In this document: positions 46,213 through 58,438 of the stretch, one piece after another
How the letters are laid out: every line of letters starts with the position of its first letter
Position numbering within the stretch: position 1 is the stretch's first letter
Assembly (NCBI GenBank): GCA_958510825.1
Contig: OY294046.1
Location: forward strand, 46,605,794-46,669,793
DNA length: 64,000 nucleotides
Direction of reading: 5' to 3'
Origin: Brachypterus glaber
Lineage: Eukaryota > Arthropoda > Insecta > Coleoptera > Kateretidae
Made by a program: the position numbers and the translations under genes
Notes under the pieces: model-generated
What the model saw: only the letters and a program-made list of their open reading frames with translations
Database searches by the model: none
What the model was told of the DNA's origin: nothing

Positions 46213-47150
46213 CTACAGAGTGGCAAAAAAAATGGACACTTTTTAAACCCCTATAACTTTTTTGCCTTTTGAGCGATCTTCACTTACTTTGAAATGAATA
46301 GGCTCAAAACATGAAATATAAGGTGGATAATTTTATTTATTTAAATTATTATCATATTTTTTAGTAAGAAAGATTTTTCTGAAGGGACTATTTAAACGCT
46401 ATGTGGATTAGAATATAATTTTGCAGATTTTTTATTTAAAACTATTTTTTATGCACTTTTAAAAACTTGCAAAAATTAAATTTTCGCGAAAACTTCAAAT
46501 AATTGGCGATTTTTTCATGTTCTAACTTAAGGGGAGGGGGGATATAATTGTTTTAGTTCTTAAATTTAGTATTGTTTCTAAATATTACCAAAGAAACCCT
46601 CCAAAATTTCCTCAATTTTTATCGGTATCAGTTTTTATCCGAAAAACAGGTACCGATTTTTTTTTTAAGTTTAAGTGCTTTGAGCTACCTCTAAACATTT
46701 ATTGATTTGGCTCATTTTTGAGTGGCCACTAAGGAGCAACTTTTAACCCAGAGAGCGTTTTTGATTTTGAAAATCGCGATTTTTTGACACACCTTATTAC
46801 TCAAAAAAACGTTTTATTAGCTGTCTAAAAAAGTGTATCTTTTACGATTTTCTTTTAAGTGGGAATTGATTTCTGATGTCATCAGTTATGTTTTAGTCCA
46901 AAAAATGTAGGGGTCCACGAAATTTTTATTTAAAATCGCCCAGGTGAACCGTGCCCCAAAGCTTTAAAACAACCCCTTCGGAAAAAACTTTATTACTGAA
47001 CAATATAATAATATTTAAAGTAAATAAAATTATCTTCCCAATCTTACACGTTTTTAGAATATTCATTTCAAATTTGGTATAGATCGGTCAAAAGACAAAA
47101 TAGTTATAACGGTTTAAAAGATGTCCGTTTTTTTTTTTTGGGCCACCATA
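46213..47150. mobile_element. TIR element of about 940 bp
   Basis: Arms of at least 100 bp. The left starts CAGAGTGGCAAAAAAAATGG; the right is the complement of GTGGCCCAAAAAAAAAAAAC. TTTTGA(G/C)CGATC and GAAATGAATA recur inverted at about 46280-46305 and 47055-47095. No transposase. Confidence 0.7.
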
Positions 47151-48046
47151 TATAACAAAATTCCCCAGAAATTACTAATTTTAACGGTTTTAAGATTTAT
47201 AAATAAATAAATAAATAAATTACCGATGTGACAGGGATATCACCAAAAATTTGTATGCGCAGATGACCAATGCGCAATCCTTTCCTGTAAATCATTGATG
47301 CTTTCTTGACAACTATACCCTGGGAATTAGCGAGCTCTTCATTCATTCATGAGCGTAGCATAAATTGAGCACTGATTAAAAGCGACCGCAAGTCACTTGT
47401 CCCTACTCTGCAACGACGTAACATCAGTGTATCTTTGATAAAAGTTGAAAAAGATGATTCACAGCTCGCAAATCCCCGGGCTATGATAATATAAAAACCT
47501 ATAGTGACGACGCTTGCAACTGTCCATCCAGTTTCCTTTAGATTTGAACAATCACCGCCTTTCGCACAATATAATATTCTTTTCAGTGTTTGCAAAGATA
47601 TAATCCTCCGGAATAATGTGTTTGTACAATAAAGTTGATTTTTTTTAATTATTTAGGTTTTGTTATGCCTCTAGGGCCTTGGAAAATAATTAAGATATCA
47701 AACATTATGTTAACTTTAATCTTAAGAAAGGAAAATTACTTTACAGAAAAACTGGATCTGTATTTTTTCATATTATAGGTAAAATATTTTTTATGAAAAA
47801 GATCCAATGCTGGTAGGCAAAACCCACCTTTAGAGAAAGACATTGAAAACCACTTAGAAGACATAGTTTTGTCCAGAAAATTACCTTTTTTTGTTTTTGA
47901 TTACTATCTAGTACATACAAACGGGTATATATCTTTTAATATAATGTCCACTTATTAAACGTTTATTATAAGTAAATTTTGTAATTTACTTATAATAAAT
48001 AATTAATAATCAGACAATTTGAGAAACAAAAATTCCTTTTTGTTTA
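47151..48046. other. Intergenic, unassigned
   Basis: A (TAAA)n run lies at 47200-47220. The 82-residue minus frame at 47347-47595 lies in GC-richer sequence but shows no motif I recognise. I leave it unassigned. Confidence 0.4.
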
Positions 48047-48181
48047 GGGCCACTTGCACCAACTTTTAGTCTGGGATTATCTTAACTAAACCAAGTTTAA
48101 GTTAAAAATGCTACGTTCTGATTGGTCGGCCGTCAACTTAATCCAAGTTTAAAGTTAAACCATCGTTGGTGCAAGTGGCCC
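48047..48181. mobile_element. MITE, GGGCCACTTGCACCAA-ended, copy 2
   Basis: Inverted orientation relative to 27896-28020. Flanks are TTTA and TTAA. The interior retains TCTGATTGGTCGGCCGTCAA. Confidence 0.8.
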
Positions 48182-49190
48182 TTAATGGGTAATTTTTATT
48201 TTTTTTAAATATTTTCAGGAAAGTTGTTAATAGTAGTTTTTGAGGTTGCTGAAAGGTGTAAGGGAATGAACGAAAAAAATAATTTGAGGGCACTAAAAGC
48301 CAGTCGCAAGCGAATTGCTTATACTATTTTATCTACGTTTTACAACCCAAAGCTTAAAAAAAAAAAATAGAAAAAAAAAATAAAAATGATTACACTGACA
48401 TTTACTTGACAATAGAAAAGTACATTTAAAATAGGAAAACAAATACATTCGGATTTCATAATATCTTCAAAAAGTACTAGAGTTATAATGTGAAGATAAT
48501 AAACCCAAATGTATGCTTAAAACTAAGTAGAAAGTAGATAAAATAATCTTAAGTTTCTCCACCAGGTGAAATGAAAAAGGCTCTTTTACTTAACAATATT
48601 ACTTAATTATAGCATTTTTTATCGAATTTTCCGTATAGTCTCTATAGAGGTAAAAAAGTATAGGTACTTATTCGTACAGTTAATAAGCTAATAAAAGAAC
48701 TTTTACATGTAAATCAGGAGATATGAACATTTCGTGAGCATATGCTGGCGCTTGGGGCATATTGATCTTGTTTAAGTAAATTGAACGATTATTTCGTAAA
48801 AGCGCTTAACAAGCGACGCTTATGTTTCATGCAAATTAGCTGGTTGATACTTTGAAGTCTTGTGAATATCGTCTACCATTTAGCATTTAGTAGTCAAATA
48901 GTAAAAAATATACATGAAAAAAAATCTTTTGATTCATAATAGGGAGTTTAGACAACCGGGGTTAACTGATCTGTCGGACAAATAATTGTAAATTTTCGCT
49001 AATGGAAATAACACAGGCCCACAAAAAAATACGTCATTTACTCTGAAAACGAATTTGACTGTGAAAAAACTCGCTGGCGCCTAAAATGCAAAAAGGATAT
49101 TGGTCGAACTAGTCAATATCTTCAAAGTTCTATAGCAGCTAAACTTTTTTGGGAAGAAGACACTTTTGATCAATAAGTTGAGAATTATAA
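48182..49190. other. Intergenic, unassigned
   Basis: No gene and no clear repeat. Confidence 0.4.
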
Positions 49191-49372
49191 TATACAGTGT
49201 ATTTCAGATTATACAAAACGGAGAAAACGAAGATAGAACGATCAGATCAAGGCTGACGTGGTTGTAGTGGGGAGACGGTCCGTCCGACGCTCTGTGTTTT
49301 ATTAAAAAAAAACACGTCAGTCTTGATCTTTGTTTCATACGTTTTGTTTACTTTCAAACAGGATGTATCCTT
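49191..49372. repeat. Foldback MITE
   Basis: CAAAACGGAGAAAACG and GATCAAGGCTGACGTG are mirrored by CACGTCAGTCTTGATC and CGTTTTG. The outer ends are TACAGTGTATTTCAGA and the complement of GGATACATCCTGTTTGAAAG. Confidence 0.65.
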
Positions 49373-49931
49373 TCAGCCAAACCAGACCGAAAACACTTTT
49401 ACATGATAGAGGTGCACCGTGTTCCGAGGTTTTCAAAGTGTCCTAGGTTCTTTTTTTAGTGGACCGGGGCAATAATTATTATTACCAACATTATTAAATT
49501 CATTTTAATGGGGCCTTGCCATTAATATTTTTGATTGTGCGAAACCTTGATGTTACAATTATATGAGTTATGAAAACTGGGCACATCACATCAATTATTC
49601 TTAAAGTCCAATTAATCATTTTATCAATTTATATTACAAATTGTAATAGTAAATTATCATTTTGTTAATATGATATCTATAAACCATTTACAAATAAATT
49701 CCCATTACAACTGTAAACACTAGAATTAAAACCAGCCCATCCGATCCCATTAATTTCAATATAAAGTTCCGTAAACGTTTTAAAATAATTAATCATACAA
49801 AATATACGTTGTTACATCCAAAACTACTGGTTAAACCAAACATAAATAATCTGTAAAGATGTGCTTCGTGTTTTATAATAAACTCTTCAAAATAGATCTT
49901 ATATGTATATTATAATATAAATAATATAAAA
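49373..49931. other. Intergenic, unassigned
   Basis: AT-rich; nothing recognised. Confidence 0.4.
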
Positions 49932-51008
49932 TCCAAGGCCTACGAAACAATTAACCACAATATACTCCTAGAAAAACTTGAAAGATATGGAGTGAGGGGT
50001 AGGGCACTGCAGTGGATTAAGGACTTCATCTTGGGTAGATCACAACGTGTGGAGGTCGTTAAAGACGAACAGCAGAGTGTATCGGAACCGATTTGCATGG
50101 GAGTGGGGATAGCACAGGGCAGCGTTCTGGGTCCTATTCTATTTGTTGTGTATGTAAACGACATGATGTCATCAGTAGCATATGGTAGCCTAATAAACTT
50201 TGCTGACGATACAAACCTAATCTTTAAAGCAAAAGACTCTGCCAAGTTGATGCAGGAAGTTGACGTTTGTATCAAAGAGCTGTTGCAATGGTTCTTAAAA
50301 AATAAACTTATCCTTAACAAAGACAAAACCAACATTATGTTTTTTAAAACGTCTAGATCTAATTTTATTACGCCAAACCAGGTGCCATTTGATGATATCA
50401 TGGTCGAAACAACACCTAAAACCAAATTTTTAGGCATTACTTTAGATGAAAATCTTAATTGGGGCATACATGTAAACGACTTGAGCAGGAAACTGAACGC
50501 AGCACTCTATTCCCTCCGAATACTTAAACCATATGTAAACCTTGACACTCTTAAAGTAGTCTACTCGTCAAATTTCCAGTCAATTTTAAAGTATGGTGTA
50601 CTTTTTTGGGGACAATGTACAAATATTAAAGAAATTTTTGCAATACAAAAACGCACAATTAGAGTTATTTTTGGTTTAAAATTTAGTGAGTCATACAGAG
50701 GATATTTTAAAAGAAATAACATCTTAACGCTTACAGGCCTTTATTTGTATGAACTTATAATGTTTATTTTTAAAAATAACCATTTATTTCAAAATATGAG
50801 ATGTGTAAGTGGGCGAAGTCAAAACTACAATTTACCTCATCACAGACTGACTCAATTTGAGAAAGGCTGCTTTTATTCATGCATATCGGTCTTCAATAGG
50901 TTACCGGATAAGATTAAGTTAACAAGAAACTTGGTTAGGTATAAAAGGCTTGTTTTTGATCACCTGGTACAAATGGAACCTTATTCAATGGCTGAGTTTA
51001 TGTTGTAA
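49932..51008 (+). CDS. LINE ORF2, RT palm/thumb and C-terminal part
   Basis: The open frame runs from 49932 (the first ATG in it, at 49992, is internal). RT motifs: GIAQGSVLGPILF, then the catalytic FADDTN, then LNKDKTN and KFLGITLDENLNW. A C-terminal segment with LPHHRLTQFEKGCFYSCISV and FNRLPDKIK is typical of Jockey/CR1-type LINEs. The enzyme nicks target DNA and copies its own RNA there. The endonuclease, the RT fingers and ORF1 are absent because of 5' truncation, so this copy cannot move. The intact reading frame suggests fairly recent insertion. Confidence 0.9.
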   Translation, partial: SKAYETINHNILLEKLERYGVRGRALQWIKDFILGRSQRVEVVKDEQQSVSEPICMGVGIAQGSVLGPILFVVYVNDMMSSVAYGSLINFADDTNLIFKAKDSAKLMQEVDVCIKELLQWFLKNKLILNKDKTNIMFFKTSRSNFITPNQVPFDDIMVETTPKTKFLGITLDENLNWGIHVNDLSRKLNAALYSLRILKPYVNLDTLKVVYSSNFQSILKYGVLFWGQCTNIKEIFAIQKRTIRVIFGLKFSESYRGYFKRNNILTLTGLYLYELIMFIFKNNHLFQNMRCVSGRSQNYNLPHHRLTQFEKGCFYSCISVFNRLPDKIKLTRNLVRYKRLVFDHLVQMEPYSMAEFML

Positions 51009-51181
51009 GCTTAATTATATTTATTTTATTTGTGTAAAATTAGCTTGTAAGTTTACTTAGTTTTTTATATATTATATTTATGACAAATTTCATGTTCAAA
51101 ATTGTTTATTCATGTGTGTCCACGGTGGAATATTCCGTTTTAATTTGTGAAATAAAGATTATTATTATTATTATTATTATT
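49932..51181 (+). mobile_element. 5'-truncated LINE (Jockey/CR1 superfamily)
   Basis: It begins inside the RT domain (SKAYETINHNILL at 49932) and ends with TGAAATAAAGATTATTATT and a (TTA)n tail at about 51157-51181. The sense part of ORF2 is unbroken from there to the stop at 51008. It differs from the minus-strand copy at 43.5-44.5 kb in sequence but shares the ATT-type tail. Confidence 0.9.
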
Positions 51182-51961
51182 ATACTAGGGATATTCCTTG
51201 TCAAAAATTGACAGGGCTCATTTTAAAAGTTAGAGTTTGAATCAGAAAGTTTATAAGAAAAAAATTGGCGTTCGATTCGATTGGTTTTGAGCTCAAATTC
51301 TTGGTATTTGATGTCCACATGTTGTATTTCTCCAACCTACCTTATAAACTTTTTGGGGACGTCAGATAACAAACCCATGTTTTTTTTGCAAAGGCTCACA
51401 CAGCTTTTGGAAGAAGACACTCTACTTTAAAATGAACCTTCAGCCTATTTTTTTGGTTACTTCAATTTTTGGCCATATCTATGATCCTGTTGACACTAGT
51501 ACTTGTATCTATTTATCCTACAAAATTTCCTCAAAAAAAAATCGTTTAAAAGTTACTTTTTTAATAAGCACCTAGAATACATTTAAAAAATATATTATTT
51601 ATATATAAAAAAACAACTTAGTATCTCTGAAAATTTTTTTGAATTTCTTGAATTGTCTCACATATAAATGTCAAAAATATTATTAATAAAATAAGATTTT
51701 AACTTCTTGGCAGTGAGAAAAACGTAATGCGCTACTCGTAGGTAAGTGTTTTTTCTGTCTTCGGTCGTGTTTATGGACCTCAGCTCCGCTTCGGTCCACA
51801 AAATAAGACCTCACACAGAAAAATTCAGTTACATGTACTAGAAGCGCACATAACTATTTTTGAACAAAAATTTTAAACATTTTTTGTTTTTGAAAAAAAA
51901 AATTTTTTCGTTTTTTTTAATTCTTTTTTCTGAAAAAAATATTTTTTAAATATTTGGGAAA
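51182..51961. other. Intergenic, unassigned
   Basis: No gene seen. Confidence 0.4.
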
Positions 51962-52040
51962 ATGCAATATACCATTAACTGTGAATGGTATATAATGGAA
52001 TGCGTAGCATTACATACCTTCACGGCTTGTTTAATTTTAA
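51962..52040 (-). repeat. Dispersed repeat family D, copy 3
   Basis: Inverted relative to 20551-20645. It ends TTCACGGCTTGTTTAA. Confidence 0.65.
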
Positions 52041-53384
52041 AGATTATTTTTTAACGTTTTTATCGACCAATCACTTAACAATATTTCTGGCTACGTGTTT
52101 ATTTCTGTCCAATCATATTATAGCTATATTGGGAATTTTGTACTGTAGAAGATTCTAGTGAGAATCCCTGTAGTATTTTGTTTTTCATTATTTCTCTTTT
52201 ACAACAAGATTACATACCTACCTAAAACTAATTTATAATTTAATATGAATATAATACTATTTATAATTATTGTTATTACTTTATTATTTAACAAAAAATA
52301 CCTCAAGATATTCTTTTTATAAAATGTAATGACAGTTTTCATAGGTTGACTTTTATGAATATACTTGCAAGCCTAGCGCAGTACCGCGCTAGTAAGTACT
52401 GCAGTAAGTAACTAAACTATTGACAGAACCATAATTTGCAATTTAAAAATGGGCAAAAAATGTTTTAGTTTGACAATTGAGAATGGAATTAAATTAACCA
52501 AATCAAAAAATATGCCTGTAATAATATTAAGATAAGTAATAAAACAATTTATATCATTTTGCGATGAAAAAACTATAAAAGAAATTAACATCACTTTTGG
52601 GTGTATTTTTAAACTAAATCATAACATCACATAATATTAAAAAATAACATGTATTTAACATCACATTTGCAACGTAAAACGTGTGACGTGACAACCATGT
52701 TATTTAATAACAAATATTTAGCAACGCTGTGAATATATCGCATGTCACATATTAACTTGGCTTTCACGTGAATGTCATGTTATTTTGCTTCTCACCGACG
52801 TTCGAAGCAAAAAAATCGATATAAGATGATGTTGATAGAGTAAATTATTATAAGGAAATTGTATACACATTATACGATTTCCAATGGATAGGGGGCTCTG
52901 CCGGGCTTCTCAAGACCACGGACACGGATTAAAGGAATATATTCTCCGCTTAATCTGCAATTTCGTATTTAGAATCTATATGTTTCAATCTGTGATTGTT
53001 TCAATTACTGATTGATTTTAAATCCGATTTTTTTATAGGGTTATAGCGTTTTTAATGGTTTTAATTTAAAAAAGCAAATATCCTAAAATATTATTTAAAT
53101 ATTAAAGTACCAGTAACGGCATCCATAAGATATTAGATATAACAGGAATGTGGATTTATCATGTCACAAACACGTTATTTTTGGGATGTCATTGTGTGAT
53201 GTTATTAGGGGCGGACTTAGGACATCCCCACCATGCTACATTCTTGTTAAATGAGACTACAATCTTAACATCACATGTCACATATTAACGTGACTTTCAC
53301 GTGAATGTCATGTTATTTTGCTACCTGGGGTAGGTTTGACATATTATAAATCGTTAAAAAATAATCTTCCGAATTACACATGAT
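52041..53384. other. Intergenic with a direct repeat pair
   Basis: CATGTCACATATTAAC(T/G)TG followed by CTTTCACGTGAATGTC and TGTTATTTTGCT occurs at 52742-52792 and again at 53273-53324. The intervening sequence has several CATCACAT and GTGATGT motifs. Possibly the ends of one element in direct orientation. No gene. Confidence 0.5.
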
Positions 53385-53553
53385 TCTTAGAATTATGGGG
53401 AAAAATTCACTGTTTTTATTCAAATTTGCTGTCAAAGGAAATAACTACTCCAGGGGCATCGCCCCTGCAAGGGTGACGCCCCGGTCGTAATTATTTCCAG
53501 ACAGCAAATTTTCATGAAAACAGCGAATTTTTCCCGCATAATTCTCAGTCTCT
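53385..53553. repeat. Foldback MITE with GC-rich centre
   Basis: AGAATTATGGGGAAAAATTC and TTTGCTGTC are mirrored by GACAGCAAA and GAATTTTTCCCGCATAATTC. The centre is CCAGGGGCATCGCCCCTG followed by GGGTGACGCCCC. Confidence 0.75.
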
Positions 53554-54152
53554 TGTGTAATTATATATGATAACAAAACTACGATATGAGTTGTAATTGA
53601 TTTTTTTTATTTTAGTATGTGTCTAGACGTTTCTTGAAAAGTCTAATTAGGCTATAGCCTATATGGATATAGATATAAATAGCTGCGAATACACACTTCT
53701 AGGTCTAGAATACAAAGAGTATAATAACGGTAATGTATATGGTAACATTCTGTAAATTACAACCCCTAAAACTAGTGTATTTTATTTAACTCTGATGCCC
53801 ATGAGCGATGATTTTGTACTGGACTCGATCCCTTGTACAGGATTTCCATTATAAAACATTAATCCGGCCCATTTAATAGTCAAAAAGCTTTTATGTAGGT
53901 TATAGTGTCGCAATAGGAATTAAATCCACTAAATAATCACTAGTTTACTGCCTAACTGCCTTGTCAAGCGGTAAAGTCATAATAACTAGTTTAAAAATTT
54001 CCAACTTTTTTGCGTCCACGATGTTTTTCACATTTTATTACAAAATTACACAAGTGTAATTTTGTCTTCTGAATTTAAAATTACCAAGAAAAAATTGTTC
54101 AGCCGTATTGGAGATAATTTGACCTTATAAGAATGCTTTAATAAAAAATATG
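53554..54152. other. Intergenic, unassigned
   Basis: AT-rich; nothing recognised. Confidence 0.4.
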
Positions 54153-55071
54153 CTATGGTCTGTTTTGTCAAGCAAGATAGTAAACTAAAAATCGCACAGT
54201 AAATATTTTCATTTGCAACCTCGTTTGCAACTGTATATGTAATACATACATTAGGTACATGTATTAATAATGTTTGGGAAATACGTGATTTCTTGTCCCT
54301 CTGTTTTCCACGCCTGGACCTGACCTGTAATGTAAAATAGAGACCGTAAACTAATTATTACTGGTCTGCATTTAAATTTAAATAATTTCCGCTAGATGGC
54401 GCCACTGACTAAAATATCAAACAAGATAGCTGAATTGCGATTGTGATCATAAACACAAATATAATCTAATACATTTTGTTCAAAAGACTTAAATTGTTCA
54501 GTTTTAGTCAATGTTTTTTACGTTTGAGACTGTTTTTTGCGTGTTATAAACGGTGCCTTGTGAGCTATCAACAAATATTTTTTGTGGTTGTATTTTCGGG
54601 TTACGCGTATGTAAAACTTTAGTGCTTCTGCTTTTCTTGTAAAATGCAGGAAAAACGATTTGTGGTAAATATGAAAAGAACTAAAAGACAAAGTATTATA
54701 GTATTATTTTCTTCATTTGAATTCAAACATCTAGGTTTAAAAAAAATTGGTATAAATTACTTTATATTTAAATAAAAACAGTTGCGAATAAAATAGTTTA
54801 CAGGTCTCCCAGAAAATGGTACTTTTCCTCGACCTATGAATGTTCTCGGCACTTTGTGCCTCGTCCATTAATAAGGTCTCGTAAAAGTGCTATTTTTACT
54901 ATTACAACAGGTTTGAATAGTATATGTTTGTGTATAGAATATAGTTATGTTTTATAAAATAAACTACGCATTATATTCGCACATCCAGTATTCGAATCTG
55001 TTTTGAAACATTCACTGTGCGTTTTTTAATTTACTATCTTTCTTGAAAAAACAGACCATAGAATATTCTTA
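54153..55071. mobile_element. TIR element of about 920 bp
   Basis: About 60-65 bp at the left, with CTATGGTCTGTTTTGTCAAG and AAGATAGTAAA, is repeated inverted at the right (CTTGAAAAAACAGACCATAG). A CTAGATGGCGCCAC motif lies near 54393. No transposase frame. Confidence 0.7.
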
Positions 55072-55716
55072 GGTTTAATTAATATCTTTTGGTACAGGGT
55101 GAACCAAAAAAATGTATATCTTTGCACCATACTCTTTATTGAACTACGTCTTTAAAATCACACTGGTCCCTAAACGCCTCTGTAGATACTATTTATAGAA
55201 TCCCGAAGTCGTGAATATTTTTACTCTGGAATGCGGCACAAAGTGTCCGAAAACGAGAAATTTTAGCCTATTTTCAGAAATTAACATTTTCATCATATAT
55301 ATCATTCGGTATAAAAATTTTATTATTAAAAATAAACCTTAATATTTGAAAACCTTGACCATCCAAACTATGGTTTTAAAATTGTGTTTATGGCTTTGTG
55401 ATGACCAACGCAGGGCAGATATATCAAAGGCACTAGCCTAGTATTATACTATAGTAAAATACTAGTACTTTTTAACCCCTTTTAGAAAATCAGATTGACC
55501 AGAAACTCTAAACAAAACAAAAGCCTGGGATATTTTGTTTCAGATATATTAGATACTACAAGTTAATTTTCTAACTGTAAGTTTTTGTATCACTGGGAAC
55601 TATATGGTTATATGATCTGACTTACCGCATGATTCCGACTTTTTGTTTGTGTTATACAGTACAACTTGTACTAAGTATAAGTAAACTTATGCATATAGAC
55701 ATTCGTAAAATGTTAG

Positions 55717-56030
55717 TGTTAGGGGCAACTTTGGCGGATTTTCGGCACGGGTTAAAATCTTTTGAACATTTTGAAAATAATTTTGTGTGAACAAAATAAA
55801 AATATTATTTTAAGTCCTTTAAATTTTTTACTTTTACAAAATTTACAGATTATTTAAAAAAAATACGATTTATGTGTAATTTTGCGAATTTTAGAGGCCC
55901 AATTAGGACCCTTAGAGAAGTTTGTTCACTCTCATATTTTTAGAATCTTTTAGTTACATCTAAATGAATATTTTAAAATAACAAAAAAAATATAAAGTCC
56001 ACCCTAATATACCTACTCCAAAAAATATCT
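55717..56030 (+). repeat. Dispersed repeat family G, copy 1
   Basis: GGGGCAACTTTGGCGGATTT through GTCCACCCTAATATAC matches 62650-62945. An inverted copy of its start lies at 62245-62335. Confidence 0.65.
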
Positions 56031-56318
56031 AAAATAAAAAATATTATTTATTACAATATATTTGTTAGATCTATACAATGTCTCTAGATATCCAGATATA
56101 TGTTGCGTTTTGTCGGTAAAACTTTTGCGACCGGATAGAATGGTTTGAACAGTTTAGACGTTTTCTCGCTTACACAATTCCATTCCGTCCAAACTTTGCA
56201 TTCGGTCGATTTAGATCGAATGGAAGGAATGGACGTGGTGGGGCATCTGTCATAATGAAGTAGAAAAGTGCGCCATCATAATGTTCTAACCTTAAAAGGT
56301 TATGGCATTTGTGGGAAA

Positions 56319-56456
56319 ATGGCAAATACAAAGAAAAATATTATTTTGTTGGACAATGGTTTTAATCCCACAAATTCTCAAATTCATTTATTGAATAGTG
56401 GAGATTCTCCACTGGAGAATTTTATTTTCTGTGACTACCAAAACAAAAGTAGGTAG
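56319..56456 (+). CDS. Candidate short first exon or small ORF, unknown
   Basis: ATG in good context (AAAATGG) opens MANTKKNIILLDNGFNPTNS and runs 45 codons to TAG at 56454-56456. Two possible GTAGGT donors lie at 56449 and 56453. The translation is more protein-like than most frames here, but I do not recognise it and found no following exon. An upstream ATG at 56268 is in frame. It could equally be a transposon fragment. Confidence 0.25.
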   Translation: MANTKKNIILLDNGFNPTNSQIHLLNSGDSPLENFIFCDYQNKSR

Positions 56457-56732
56457 GTACCAATTTTCAGTCTTTAATCAGATATCACATAGTGCCTAGT
56501 TTTTTCTTGTAAAAACCTTTTGATTTGATGAGCTAAAACATTAATTAGCATTAATAAAACACCTAAAATTGTAATTTTTAAAAGTACTTACTTAAATATT
56601 ATATTATGTTCAGAAAACCTGAACATATTGCCGGGAAACAAATTGGCAAGATATGTGTTGTGGTGTTCAGGACAAACTGTGGGACTGCCCCTCGTGGAAT
56701 GGCGGTATAGTTGGTTTTGTTTTTTTTTCTGT

Positions 56733-57281
56733 TCAGGTTTCCTGAACATCTTGCCGAGGGCGACGATGTGGACGGCCTCTTGATGATGACTCTTCTTATG
56801 TGGCTTTGTCATCTTTTTATTGATTGGATGTTGGTTGTTGTCATCCTCTTACCATAGGGTTGTAAGGCCCATGGAGTAGTTGTCTGGGTGTCATCTTGAC
56901 TCTGGAGTGACCTGGATCCCTGGACTTGTGCCTCTGTGGAATGCAGATCCTCTCTGGACTTCTGGAGCTGTGTAGTGCATTTGATGTCCTGGACCTCTTT
57001 GGGTGCAGAACGGCCTCTAGGAGTTTCTTTATTGGTGCCCTCGCGACTGTGGAGTGACCTGGATCCCTGGACTTTTGCCTCTGTGGAATGCAGATCCTCT
57101 CTGGACTTCTGGAGCTGTGTAGTGCCTTTGATGTCCTGGACCTCTTTGGGTGCAGGTCGGCCTCTAGGGGTTTTACCATATCCAATATTATCAGTCTGAA
57201 AATTTCAGATAATAAACTCGTTATTTTGTTACTTACTTTCTTGCTGAAACAGATTACAAGGGCTAATGCTCTTCCATTCAT
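56733..57281 (-). CDS. Candidate three-exon gene with AT-hook-like repeats, unknown function
   Basis: The proposed exons are 57281-57237, 57195-56853 and 56794-56733, joined across introns of 41 and 58 bases with GTAAGT...TTTTCAG and GTAAGA...AAG borders. Phases agree, giving about 149 residues. Exon 1 starts MNGRALALVICFSKK. Exon 2 holds two 49-residue repeats (147 bp each, in frame) that start PRGR(P/S)APKEVQDIK and continue QLQKSREDLHSTEA. Exon 3 reads RGRPHRRPRQDVQET, a diverged copy of the repeat start. RGRP is the core of AT-hook DNA-binding motifs. Base composition is far GC-richer than the surroundings. A longer single frame on the same strand (56841-57320) is an alternative without splicing. 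No family recognised; it may be a domesticated or transposon-borne gene. Confidence 0.4.
56898..57176. repeat. 147-bp tandem repeat, nearly two units
   Basis: Unit 56898-57044 is followed by a 132-base second unit with few differences. The period is a multiple of three, which keeps frame in the candidate gene. Confidence 0.9.
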
Positions 57282-58229
57282 TGAATGGATTTTATTCTGA
57301 GCGGGGCGATCACAGGACACCCCCCGGGGCTATTTAAAAAACTAGGTTAGATTTTAACCTATAATAAATAAGACTGTAAAACAAATCGTGAACCAATTTT
57401 GGCGTTTTGTTGCTATGTGTATTCCGTCAAAAACCATACAAACCGCGGAATGATTCGACAAAACGCAAAAATTATCTATTAGACTTTAAACTTTAACTTT
57501 TAATTTCGTTATATAAATATTTTTCGTTTTGCAACTAGATGGTTTTCCTCCTGTAATTTTTAATTACCATAAATTATATATGGTAAATATATTGGAAAGG
57601 AGATTGTAGGAATGGTATTTGAGCAACTTGTAAAAATGGAAGAAAGGCGAAAATGGAAGATTGAAATTATTTGTTACGTTTGGTTGTCAACTTTGTAAAT
57701 ATTTAGACATTTTTTTTCTCAAAATTAGTGGAGGGCCCCTAGCACAAGTTTTGTAACTTATTTGGGGCTCTCCATGATTTTGTGTATTTATTCAAATAAA
57801 TAAATAAATAAATAAATTAATAAATATGGTAAATATATAGTAAAACATAAAAAAAAATAAACTGTTGCTTCAAATATTTAGAATTTCCATAGTTAATATT
57901 CCTTCAGCAGGGGCAAGGATCCGTAAAATCACCCTAAAAGCAATAAGTTTTTTATACCACTTAGAGATCATTTTATCCTTAAAACATTTTTTTTTTAATA
58001 AATCCGAATTGCAAATAAACGTTTCTTTGACTATTCAGCGTAAACCAGACCAGGATAAGCAATTTTTATTAATTTTTAATTAGCCAAATTTATTCGTTTG
58101 TTTCGTTTGCTTGATGCCTATTTAAACAAAACAAAATCGTAATACCAGTCACCCCACGATCTAAAAAAATAATTTAAACCAGTAAAACCGACCTTATATA
58201 AACAACCACTGAAAAAACATTTGGTTGGG
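57282..58229. other. Intergenic, with a (TAAA)n-tailed retroelement end
   Basis: GGGGCTCTCCATGATTTTG and a (TAAA)n run at about 57797-57823 match the tails near 4560 and 20050. Nothing else recognised. Confidence 0.45.
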
Positions 58230-58438
58230 GCTGATATTTTAAAGGGTAGTAGAGGATGATGATTAATATATTAAAAAAATGATCCAAACAAAAATTGTTG
58301 GAAATTACCCCCTTAAAAAAATTGGTTATATGGAGTTTTATCGTAAGATTGCATCTTAGCGAGATAACAGCATCAACCCAAAAATGCAAGATAGCGGACA
58401 CCCCTTACGCAAATCACCCGGTGAAAAACTAACAGGAG

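Noticed and set aside
47347..47595. 82-residue minus-strand gene
   Set aside because: Cys-containing and less AT-rich, but no domain, splice context or neighbour supports it.
49940..50467. 175-residue protein on the minus strand
   Set aside because: It is the antisense shadow of the LINE reverse transcriptase on the plus strand.
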